The position numbers were made by a program, and so were the translations under genes. From positions 41,492,025 through 41,556,024 of the forward strand of contig CM043789.1 of the NCBI GenBank assembly GCA_023974075.1: a stretch of 64,000 nucleotides of DNA, written 5' to 3'. This DNA comes from Chaenocephalus aceratus. Taxonomy: Eukaryota > Chordata > Actinopteri > Perciformes > Channichthyidae. Numbering within the stretch: position 1 is the stretch's first letter; each line of letters opens with the position of its first letter. Positions 38,001-50,991 of this stretch are shown piece by piece. Under the pieces are notes generated by a model that made no database searches, was not told the origin of the DNA, and saw only the letters and a list, made by a program, of their open reading frames with translations.

Positions 38001-39501
38001 ATGTTAAGCCAGATCAGTATATTTTACTTAACATGACCTAGCAAATTTGTTGCATTTTGAGGTTATTGAGAAAGCCATTCAGTCGTAAGGTGTACGTAAT
38101 GTTGTATAAGACAGGGTTGAATTATATCCTGTTTAAATACATAATTATCCTAAGTTCAAGAAATTGATATCCAAATACATTAAAAGACGATCTATTAGGT
38201 TCATCTTAAGGGACTCAAGTTGTACAGGTTTTCTCCCCAACCCTAACCCTAAACAACATTACAGTGTATGAGGCTTGTGAGCTTGAATATGTACACTTAT
38301 ATTGTTTTTTATTATTATGTGTCTTGGTCAGTAATATTCCAGGTGTTCTGTCCTAACTATAACTTGTAGAGACAGGATATAAAGCATACTTTGGGTTACA
38401 ACCCCCTCCAGGCGGATGACGTTAGGATGGTCAAACTGAGCCATGATGGATGCCTCTGCCAGGAAGTCCCTCTTTTGTTTCTCCGTGTATCCCGCCTTCA
38501 GGGTCTTCAGCGCCACTGGGATGTCTCTTTTCCCCGGGAGTCTCATACGTCCATAACACACCTCCCCAAATTCACCTTGACACAAACACAACAATGATCC
38601 CAATTTAGCACCATTTTTTACTCTGTATTCAGCATGCAATGTGCCCAGATTCACCCCCAACTCTTAAGCAGATATTTATGTGTCTTTGTGTTGTTTTCCC
38701 CTTTACTGTGAAATGTTTTTCGTGGTTATCGTGGCCTATTGTATAAATAATCACCTTAATCTGGGTTACACATTTAAATCCAACTTCATTCCAACTCATT
38801 ACCACCATTTTCACTAATCTTCCTTCGCATTTATGATCAAAGGACCTCATTTAAACCCAGTTAACGAAAGGCAAACATTGGATGTGTACAATAGTTAAGA
38901 TCACAGGAACATATCTTGATGGATTAACGTTTATCGAGGATTTATAAACATGTAATGGCAGCACATAATGACACTAAATGCTGTCAATGTAAATGAAACA
39001 CGCACAACTTAGTGAAACAAGCGATCTTAATTCTTACAGAAAGCATAATATGAAACCATCCATGTTATTTTTGTGGTAACGGTTATTTTTGTAACTGAAA
39101 ATACTTGTTATCACAAACTCTACCAGAGGACTACAGGAAGTGAAGTCTCTGTGTTAGATAAGAGAAACAAATCCACTTACCGGCTACGTGTAAGTGCAAA
39201 ACTGTAAGCTAACAATCCATGAGCCTCTTTCTCATTAATTCTTATCTGGAGCCCAGCGGAACTTTAAGTATGATTGCTGTTGTTTGTTTCAATGATATAC
39301 TGAATATTTGGCGTTATGTCTGCAGGAGTCATATATTGTGGCGCTGACACAGTGTTAGTATTCTTCGCCCGTCGGAGGAACTTTGATTGACAGCTCCACG
39401 AAACGCTCTGATTCCTTACTGCCATCCTCCTCTCTGCCGCACACCACAGCCTTTACACCGGCCAATGATTTCAAGTTAGCCCGGCCAATGATTTCCCCTC
39501 T

Positions 39502-39561
<60 letters not shown>

Positions 39562-40048
39562 ACGGTTTTACCTGAGCCAATGATTTTCTCTATTTTGATC
39601 CTGGAAGCTTCAATTTCTCGGGCGAACTCGTGGACCGCATGGCAGGGGTCCTCGTATGTGTGCGGGTCGATATAAAACCTCGCGTCGGGGAACGACACTA
39701 AGATAAACAAAATTAGCATTTGGTCACATATCGGAGAATGAGAACAACATCACATCTGAGCCCCTGTCACTTGTGTGTGTGTGGGGGGGGGGGGGGAGTT
39801 GATGAAAGAGAAGAAATAAACAGCCTGCAGGAAATAAGGCCTGTGTGCCCCTGTTATCACTCAGCGAGTTATGAAATGTGTTTGCTCTAACGATGAACTG
39901 TAATACAGTACGTGGGGATGCAACCTAATTGATATATATCTTGGTTGGAACTGAGGATTGGGCTAAACATACCGTGACCGTTCTGGTAATGCATCTTCTC
40001 CTCATCAGAGTCCTGGAAGGCTTTGCTGTAACCACAGTGTCTGTATAC

Positions 40049-40102
<54 letters not shown>

Positions 40103-43100
40103 AACACATAAACATACAGTGGCATGAATACAGGACAATGTTGTACTATCAAGCTCATAATCAATACATGTTAGTAATGAAATATTAACTTCAGCCGAGC
40201 TATTCATCACAAGTGATTATTAGTTATTTATAAAGAACAACCAGTCAGCTGTTCTCCCTGTTAATTAGGTTTTCCACTTGCAACACTGTTGAACCAATCG
40301 TTCAACTTATTATTAACAAGATGCTTCATTTTATGTTATTGGAATCTATATTCTTCCATGTTTTCAAGTTAGAACAACAGACATCAATATTTATGATAAG
40401 AACGCACAATAAACACAACTCGGAAAGACATTCAGGAGAGGCAGAAAAAGGTTGTTAACACATATCATCGATGTTAGGGAATCTATACTTTGAAATTGTA
40501 TCTGGTGAAGCCATAAACTATTCCTACTGTAAGTGAAGCAGTAAGAAATACAGACATACTACCTTTGTGTTAAAAGTAGTAAGCTACTATATAAGCTCCA
40601 ACCAGAATGTAGCATCAGTCACTCGAGCTCTTTCCCATGACTCTGCACACATAACATTACTAATAGCAATAGGGTCATTTTTGGTTTGTTTAATAATAAT
40701 TTAAGAATTCCTTTATGTACAGTAACGCAGTGGGGTAAAACATTTCTGACTACTTGACTTCAATCTTTGTAATGAATTGTGATCTGTTTTTATGTAAAGT
40801 TCTTAGTAACTCTGTTTTAAAGGTGTTATATAAATAAAGTTTATCATATAATAATAATTATGTGAGCTGTTAAATACTTTAGACTTGTAGCATGTTGGTT
40901 TTCAAAGCTCTTTTTCTTACACATATATCAATAAATCGTTTTTTCACAACGCATTATTGGTATTATTCCTTAGCTCTTGACACTAATCAGCTACTAAATC
41001 AGCTACATTGTTGCATAAAGTAATAATATAGAGCAGGGGTGTCAAACTCAAGGCCCGGGGGCCAAATCCGGCAGGCGACTTCATTTTATGTGGCCCCGCA
41101 AGAGCTTGCAAAGAATATAATACGTTTATTATACGGTTACATGCCGATTTACAGAAACACGTTGCCCATAAACTACATGTCCCACAATGCATCTCGTTTT
41201 GTGACATGCGCACTGAAGAGACTTGCAATTACTTGCCCTGGACTTCTGCTTTCAGACGTAGTTAATTACTAAGTTATTATCCTATCCGATAATAATCCAA
41301 TTCAGAGGCAATAATGTAATATAATACATTATTTTATATATATATTATATATTTATATCGTTACAGCCGGCCTTTCTAGTGCAACCTTTATGCGAATGTG
41401 GCCCGCGACGAAATTGAGTTTGACACCCCTGATATAGAGGCATAAGTCATCCATAAGTCTCAATGCTGGCATTCTAGTCAATACTATCTTAAGTGGTAGG
41501 TTACCACGAGCATAAGCAAATTATTATTATTATTATTTATAAAGATAACAATGTAATTTGTAACTTAATAATGTGAACCTTTATTTTATCTGCAGTGCTG
41601 TAAAGTATTTTCCCATTAGGATTCAGGTTCACCTCCTGTGTAAATAGATAGATAAAAACACTTTCTTGGGGAGTTGTTTGTATTTTCTCATCAGTTTAAA
41701 GTAATTTGGCAAGCGGCCACCTTCCTCATCTTTGCGATATTTCATCTTAGGAGCATTACTAATAATGTACGTAGCAGTCATGACAAGCTGATGTTTCCTG
41801 GATAACATCTTTAAATCCCCCAACATCGTTCTCCCCCTCAAACAGAATGGTAATGAAATTGTAATATGCATTGAAGTATGAATTAATTACATCCAATGAA
41901 ATGAATTATTTGATGCAGTACTATAGAGATGTAAGTTGAAGAGAGGAAGAAGGGTGGGGGGATGATGGGATAAGTGGGAACATTTGGCTTTCAAGCTACT
42001 GGACATGAATTAACATAATTAAATCCACTTTGAGGTGGAAATTACACATTCTGAAATTTGCTAAATGAGACAGTGACAGGGAGTGTTTAGGAGAAGAGAT
42101 AAGCTAAATCATTGGTTTACAAAACTCCTCTCTAATCATAATTCTTATAACTGATAGTTAATGAATCAGATGTTGTGTTAGCTCTGGCATTTTGAACAGT
42201 TCAACATGACAAGGGAGAGTAAAGATAATTTAAATTAAAAAAATCGGGAGCGTTTATTTTCCCATGGCCCTATGGTACCAATGTTTATGTTCCCAATGCC
42301 CTGTGTTGCCAAGTTATTTGTCCCCAAGGCTCTATGTTCCCAATATTTGACGTTCCCAAGGCCCTGTGTTCCCAAGGTTATATGTTCCCAAGGCCCTATG
42401 GTACCAATGCTTTATGTTCCCAATGTCCTGTATTCCCAAGTTATTTGTCCCCAAGGCTCTATGTTCCCAATATTTGACGTCCCCAAGGCCCTGTGTTCCC
42501 AAGGTTATATGTTCCCATGGAGCTACAGTATGGTACCAATGCCTTATGTTCCCAAGGCCCTATGTTCCCAAGGTAAATTATTCCCAAGGACAAAGGTTTT
42601 GAAAGTGAACTGTTCCCAAGACCCTATGTTCCCAAGGTTATATGTTCCCAAGGCCCTATGGTACCAATGCTTTATGTTCCCAATGTCCTGTATTCCCAAG
42701 TTATTTGTCCCCAAGGCTCTATGTTCCCAATATTTGACATTCCCAAGGCCCTGTGTTCCCAAGGTGAAATGTTCCCAAGGACATATGTCTACAAAGTGAA
42801 ATGTTCCAAAAGTGAAATGTTCCCAAGGGTCTATGTTCCCAAGGCCCTATGTCCCCAAGGTGAAATGTTCCCAAAGTGAAATGTTCCCAATGCCCTATGT
42901 TCCCAAGGCCCTATGTTCCCAAGGCCCTATGTTCCCAAGGTGAAATGTTCCCAAGGACATATATTCCCAAAGTGAAATGTTCCCAAGGCCCTATGTTTCC
43001 AAGGTGAAATGTTCCCAAGGCCCCATGTTCCCAAGGTGACATGTTCCCAAAGTGAAATGTTCCCAAGGCCCTATGTTCCCAATGTGAAATGTTCCCAAAG

Positions 43101-46100
43101 TGAAATGTTCCCAAGGCCCTATGTTCCCAAGGTGAAATGTTCCCAAGGCCCTATGTTCCCAAGGTGAAATGTTCCCAAGGCCCTATGTTCCCAATGTGAA
43201 ATGTTCCCAAAGTGAAATGTTCCCAAGGCCCTATGTTCCCAAGGTGAAATGTTCCCAAGGCCCTATGTTCCCAAGGTGAAATGTTCCCAAGGCCCTATGT
43301 TCCCAAGGTGAAATGTTCCCAAGGCCCTATGTTCCCAAGGTGAAATGTTCCCAAGGCCCTATGTTTCCAAGGTGAAATGTTCCCAAGGCCCTATGTTCCC
43401 AAAGTGAAATGTTCCCAAGGCCCTATGTTCCCAAGGTGAAATGTTCCCAAAGTGAAATGTTCCCAAGGCCCTATGTTTCCAAGGTGAAATGTTCCCAAGG
43501 CCCTATGTTTCCAAGGTGAAATGTTCCCAAGGCCCTATGTTCCCAAGGTGAAATGTTCCCAAGGCCCTATGTTCCCAAGGTGAAATGTTCCCAAGGCACT
43601 ATGTTCCCAAGGTGAAATGTTCCCAAGGCACTATGTTCCCAAGGTGAAATGTTCCCAAAGTGAAATGTTCCCAAGGCCCTATGTTTCCAACGTTGTATGT
43701 TCCTTGGTTTAATATTATTTAGACACTGTAAACGTTTTCAACAGGTTTCTAAAAGCTGGGGGAAATAGGACCCCTCGATCATAGGGCCCTGGAAACAAAG
43801 GACTCTGGGAACATCGGACCCTGCAAAAATAAGATGAGAACAGAAATAACCCCCTCAAGGAAGGCCCTATTTTTAGAGACTATCTTATCATTCTGTGTGA
43901 CAGGCAACTCCACGGAGTCACTTTATCCCTACAGGAAGCTCAGTTGGAGTTTTGTTTTTAAAAACTAAAACTCAGGTTTAGGCTGTTTTATTTATTCATA
44001 ACCCCAGAAAAGGTATGCCGCTTCTGCTATCAACGACTTGTTATTTCTGCCAATATTAGCTTTGGCATAAGCACACAGTCAAAATATATGTACATAGGGA
44101 TTTCATATTGTCATTGTTCTTGAGCCATTACTTAATGTGGGGAAAGCAGGAGATACACAGTGCACACGGGGCTTTGATAACAAGAAACAATACACAGAGA
44201 GATACGATAGCGTAAGAAAGTTTTCCACACACAGCAGCGATGGGTAGTGTGGTAAAGTGTAGCCTTGCCGTTTCCTGCAGATGATGATGGCCATGCTGGT
44301 GACCAGGGCGGACACCAAGGCTATGCAGATCCAGACGATGGTCATGGTCTTGTAGCGCAGAGGAGCTGGAAGCACACACATAGATTCATGTTTTAGATGA
44401 GGACAACAAGTACTACCAACAATCCAGAGTTTGCAGATTTAAAAAAAAACACATACAGTTGATAACACAGACGGCAAGTATAGTTTTTTGAATGAAAAAT
44501 GCAAAAAACAACCCTAACTAAAATTATTAAGTGCATGTCGCATACATGTTTCTTAAGCCTCACTGCTTTGTAGTGTGTTAAAGCAAGGACAAATACATCC
44601 TTTAACATGCAATTCTTTATCACATTATATGCAGCTCTTTCTTACGGCCCGTCCACACTACAAGCTTCAAAAAAAGCTTGGTTGGTCTGAAGCTCGACCA
44701 ACAACCAATCACATGAATCTCCCGCCCCTGACACACAAGCAGCGGTTTGATTGGCTAGAGCTTGTACTGGCATATGATTTGATTGGCTGACGCTTCCACC
44801 GAAAGCTTCAGAAGCTTCAAAAGTTGAACATTGCTCAACTTTTGCAGCCTGAAACGCCAGGAAAGCTCCCCTCTGCTTCCCACAATGCAGTTCGGCGAAA
44901 AGTGACGTCACCCCATCAAAGTGAATGGGCAGACGCGTTGGAAACCGTTTTTGAAGCTGTCGAAGCTGTAGTGATGGACGGGCCGTAACAGTTATTGAAA
45001 TGTTCTATGAGGTCTAACACATTGAACGGTATTCAGTATGAACTTGGAACGACACTTAGTTCTTCAAAAGGCAGTAAGAATGACCAGTTTTAAAATGTTA
45101 AAGGTGGGGTAGGTCATTTTGGAGAAACCGGCTCGAGATCGCTAGAATTTGAAAATACACAACCGGAACAAATCTGCCCCTTCCTCACAGAGCCCCTCCT
45201 CCAACACACACGAACGCGCAGATGACCAATGAGGGCAGAGATAAGTCTGTGCCCCGATGGAAGGCTGACAGGCAGGTAGGCCATCCAGTTACTTCAGCCG
45301 GCTCAGATGATTGGTCGTGCTTTTTACAGCGACACGGCTTCCACAGATTTTTTTTTTTGGATTTTTTGTCAAAGCACTTAAGATATTCATTGCTATCGGG
45401 ATGTTAAGAGCACTCCATGGAATATAACAGAAAGTTTATCTCGAGCCGGTTTCTCAAACTTACCCCACCTTTAATGACGGTACATTAACATTTAATGCAG
45501 CTTTAAACCAACTAATTCAACAAATTGCTTTAGGTGGAAAAGCTATTATTGTGTGAGTGTGTGCGAGAATGAGCATTCGATTAGATCCAGATGGAAGCCA
45601 TCAGGGTAGGAATCAGTGTGTGAATGGAGTATTTCTGCAATGGTGCATTTTGCAAGACTAATAGGTGAATATAAATAAAATACTTTATACCTAAAAGACA
45701 CATACAATGGAGAGTAACACAGTTGCCTTATGAACTAAATTCTTAAAATGAAAATGCTAGCATGCTAATGATATGCAGGAATGATGTTTATCATGATCCA
45801 TCTAAGTTTAGCATGTTAGCATGACTATAGCTTAGCAGCCGAATACATTAATTAGCAATACCGCTGATATCACTTTTAGTTGTACAGCCCTTTATTCATA
45901 AACCAACGTTTGAAACAAATTTAAACAATGGACCAGAAGTCAGGATAACCAAAAGTGATACCAAACCTCTGAGGGGGTTTGAATCCAATAGAGCTAGGCT
46001 CAAATAAAAGATTTCATTTGATAAGGGGAATAATTACGATACAATAATATTTGTATCAGATAGTCTGAATTTGTTCTTCACAGCAGCTCCATTTTCAACA

Positions 46101-49100
46101 TCAACAGGGACACATGACAATTCAAGATACCAGCAACAGACATTAAACCTACTATTACAATCACCGAAGACAATATGCAAGACCCTTTAACGTAGATTCG
46201 ACCTCGGATTTATCTCTGTATTTAAATTTAAGGATTGACTGGTGCAGTTCATGTTCACTGCTTAGGACATGATTGGGGTCAGAGACAATGTTGTTGTTGT
46301 GATATGTGATATTGCGTGTTTATCCCGCTGGTAGCCTTAGAGCAGGCGTCTCAAACTCAAGACCGGGGGCCAAATACGGCCCGCGACTTCATTTTATGTG
46401 GCCTCGCAAGAGCTTGCAAAGAATATAATACGTTTATTATACGGTTACATGCCGATTTACAGAAGCACGTTGCCCATAAACTACATGTCCCACAATGCAT
46501 CTTGTTTTGTGACATGCGCACTGAAGAGACTTGGACCTGGACTTCTGCTTTCATACGTAGTTAATTACTAAGTTATTATCCTATCCGATAATAATCCAAT
46601 TCAGAGGCAATAATGTCATATAATACATTATTTTATATATATATTATATAGTTACAACCGGCCCTTTATGCAAAGGTGGCCCGCGACGAAATTTAGTTTG
46701 ACACCCCTGCCTTAGAGTAAATGTCGGAGAATCAAAAAAATCAGGTTTGTACAAAATGCCTTGGCAATCCATGAAAGAGATATTTCATTCCAATCAACTG
46801 AAGGCCGGACCTTCTGACAGACTGCCCCTCCTAACCCTAACCCTAACCCCAGAGAGAATACAATGCTATTTCAGTCGCATTACCATGTACCACTTAGGCA
46901 GGCTTTGGTACTGCTCAGATCCAAAGAAAGGACCCAACAAAAAGCCTAGTCAGTGTGGTTTTCCTTAACTTCTAGACTTATTGATTACTCAGCATGTCGG
47001 GTAGTGGGCTGCGTGCTTGTTTTCGGAGGCGGAAAATGAATCAGCATCAAGAGGAGGAGGGTCTGGGCTCAGTGAGCAGCAGAATGAAGGGAGACTATTA
47101 GTCAATGTAACAGCACTGGGACTCCAACCAGGCGGGAGGTTGAGCTTTGCAGACCTCGAGACTTCTCTGCACGTTATCTGCCAAATCCCCTATTAGGAAA
47201 GAGAAATGTTCTCATAAAAGATAGTTTTTTAGTAATGCCGAGCTCTCAGTGGTGTACTAGCCTCAGGTGGACGTCTACCCCACCCCCGGCTTTGTGTGTA
47301 CAGCTGTTTGTAGCTGGGAAAGGCTGCTGTTTTGCTGACCTGACAAAGCGTGGATCAATTGCACACAGAGGATGGACGGAGGTGGTGATTGGCCTCCCTG
47401 TGACTTCAGCCCAGGACCATGCTGTGCAGTCTGCTGGCTCTGAAAGGCTGTCTGTGCCGACTGTTTTCTTATTGGACTATTTTTCCAGTGGTGAAATTTA
47501 ATCAAGTACTTTAACCAAGTATCTTTTCAATTTTGCATTACTCATCTTGATTGATCATGTGTCCCCTCTTCTTCATGTCTCTTCTACATCAACATGTGTC
47601 CCCTCTTCTTCATGTCTCTTCTACATCAACATGTGTCCCCTCTTCTTCATGTCTCTTCTACATCAACATGTGTCCCCTCTTCTTCATGTCTCTTCTACAT
47701 CAACATGTGTCCCCTCTTCACCATGTCTCTTCTACATCAACATGTGTCCCCTCTTCTTCATGTCTCTTCTACATCAACATGTGTCCCCTCTTCTCCAAGT
47801 CTCTTCTACATCAACATGTGTCCCCTCTTCTTCATGTCTCTTCTACATCAACATGTGTCCCCTCTTCTTCATGTCTCTTCCACATCAACATGTGTCCCCT
47901 CTTCTTCATGTCTCTTCCACATCAACATGTGTCCCCTCTTCTTCATGTTTCTTCTACATCAACATGCGTCCCCTCTTCTTCATGTCTCTTCCACATCAAC
48001 ATGTGTCCCCTCTTCTTCATGTCTCTTCCACATCAACATGTGTCCCCTCTTCTTCATGTCTCTCTACATCAACATGCTTCCCTCTCTCTTCATGTCTCTT
48101 CTACATCAACATGTGGTCCCCTATTCTTCATGTCTCTTCTACAATCAACCATGTGGTCCCCTCTTCTTCATGTCTCTCTACATCAACATGTGTCCCCTCT
48201 TCTTCATGTCTCTTCTACATCAACATGTGTCCTCTCTTCTTATCACGTCTCTTCTACATCAACATGTGTCCCCTCTTCTCCATGTCTCTCTACATCAACA
48301 TGTGTCCCCTCTTCTCCATGTCTCTTCTACATCAACATGTGGTCCCTCTTCTCATGTCTCTTCTACATCAAACATGCGTCCCCTCTTCTTCATGTCCTCT
48401 TCCACATCAACATGCGTCCCTCTTCTTCATGTCTCTTCCACATCAACATGTGTCCCCCTCTTCTTCATGTCTCTTCCCATCAACATGCGTCCCCCTCTTC
48501 TTCATGTCTCTTCTACATCAACATGTGTCCCTCTTCTTCATGTCTCTTCTACATCAACATGTGTCCCCTCTTCTTCATGTCTCTTCTACATCAACATGTG
48601 TCCCCTCTTCTCCATGTCTCTTCTACATCAACATGTGTCCCCTCTTCTTCACGTCTCTTCTACATCAACATGTGTCCCCTCTTCTTCACGTCTCTTCTAC
48701 ATCAACATGTGTCCCCTCTTCTTCACGTCTCTTCTACATCAACATGTGTCCCCTCTAGTCTAATCACATGTCCCTCTTCAGTATCTACATCAACATGTGT
48801 CCCCTCTTCTTCACGTCTCTTCTACATCAACATGTGTCCCCTCTTCTTCATGTCTCTCCTACATCAACATGTGTCCCCTCTTCTTCATGTCTCTTCTACA
48901 TCAACATGTGTCCCCTCTTCTTCATGTCTCTTCTACATCAACATATGTCACCTCTTATTCATGTCTCTTCTACATCAACATGTGTCCCCTCTTCTTCATG
49001 TCTCTTCTACATCAACATGTGTCCCCTCTTCTTCATGTCTCTTCTACATCAACATGTGTCCCCCTCTTCTTCACATCTCTTCTACATCAACATGTGTCCC

Positions 49101-50917
49101 CTCTTCTTCATGTCTCTTCTACATCAACATGTGTCCCCTCTTCTTCATGTCTCTTCTATATCAACATGTGTCCCCTCTTCTTCATGTCTCTTCTACATCA
49201 ACATGTGTCCCCTCTTCTTCATGTCTTTTCTACATCAACATGTGTCCCCTCTTCTTCATGTCTCCTCTACATCAACATGTGTCCTCTGTTCTTCATGTCT
49301 CTTCTACATCAACATGTGTCCCCTGTTCTTCATGTCTCTTCTACATCAACATGTGTCCCTTCTTCATGTCTCTTCTACATCAACATGTGTCCCCTCTTCT
49401 TCGTGTCTCTTCTACATCAACATGTGTACCCTCTTCTTCACGTCTCTTCTACATCAACATGTGTCCCCTCTTCTTCATGTCTCTTCTACATCAACATGTG
49501 TCCTCTCTTCTTCATGTCTCTTCTACATCAACATGTGTCCCCTCTTCTTCGTGTCTCTTCTACATCAACATGTGTCCCCTCTTCTTCATGTCTCTTCTAC
49601 ATCAACATGTGTCCTCTCTTCTTCATGTCTCTTCTACATCAACATGTGTCCCCTCTTATTCATGTCTCTTCTACATCAACATGTGTCCCCTCTTCTCCAT
49701 GTCTCTTCTACATCAACATGTGTCCCCTCTTCTTCATGTCTCTTCTACATCAACATGTGTCCCCTCTTCTTCATGTCTCTTCTACATCAACACGTGTCCC
49801 CTCTTCTTCATGTCTCTTCTACATCAACATGTGTCCCCTCTTCTTCATGTCTCTTCTACATCAACATGTGTCCCCTCTTCTTCATGTCTCTTCTACATCA
49901 ACATGTGTCCCCTCTTCTTCGTGTCTCTTCTACATCAACATGTGTCCCCTCTTCTTCATGTCTCTTCTACATCAACATGTGTCCCCTCTTCTTCATGTCT
50001 CTTCTACATCAACATGTGTCCTCTCTTCTTCATGTCTCTTCTACATCAACATGTGTCCCCTCTTCTTCATGTCTCTTCTACATCAACATGTGTCCTCTGT
50101 TCTTCATGTCTCTTCTACATCAACATGTGTCCCCTCTTCTCCATGTCTCTTCTACATCAACATGTGTCCCCTCTTCTCCATGTCTCTTCTACATCAACAT
50201 GTGTCCCCTCTTCTCCATGTCTCTTCTACATCAACATGTGTCCCCTCTTCTCCATGTCTCTTCTACATCAACATGTGTCCCCTCTTCTTCATGTCTCTTC
50301 TACATCAACATGTGTCCCCTCTTCTTCATGTCTCTTCTACATCAACATGTGTCCCCTCTTCTTCATGTCTCTTCTACATCAACATCTGAAAATGAGCTGA
50401 TCAGATGTTGGCCACTTTATGATGTCATAACAATGTTTTTGCTAGTGTAATAATTAGCCAATCAGCAACCAGGTAACCCCCCCCCCCCCCCCCCCTTATC
50501 ACCTAAGTCTCCTCTAGAGCACCATTGAGTTCTTTGTAACCAAATGTCTCTCAGTGGGGAGGGGCTCCTTATTTTCATCTAAAGTAACAGACAGAGAATC
50601 AGCACTTTGGAAACAGGGCTGAAACAGAGGGGATTATGGGTAATGCTGCAATGATCTGTTTGGTGTTTCAGCCAATCAGAGACATGTTCTGTATATATCT
50701 GAGACCTGTAATATATTGATGAAAAACAGTAAAACAGGGGACCTTTAAGTTCTGGTGTTCTGTTGGGGTTTTGTGGGTTCTTTTTGGAAAAGAGAGTTCT
50801 GTCTGTTTTGCATTTTTCCAGTCGCCTGGAATAAAGGTTAGTTTCGGTTAAAACATTTGTCTGTCTGAACTTGGGTCCATCCTGCGCTGCTCACACTTAA
50901 CAGTTCCTTAAGGTCTA

Positions 50918-50991
<74 letters not shown>

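Noticed and set aside
42272..43114. Open frames rich in VPKALCSQ or GTFHLGNI
   Set aside because: Translations of the 16-bp minisatellite.
47547..50450. Open frames of 389 to 949 codons on the plus strand
   Set aside because: They are translations of a stop-free 37-bp minisatellite; all three frames are open and the translation repeats every 37 residues. No start context, domain or exon structure.
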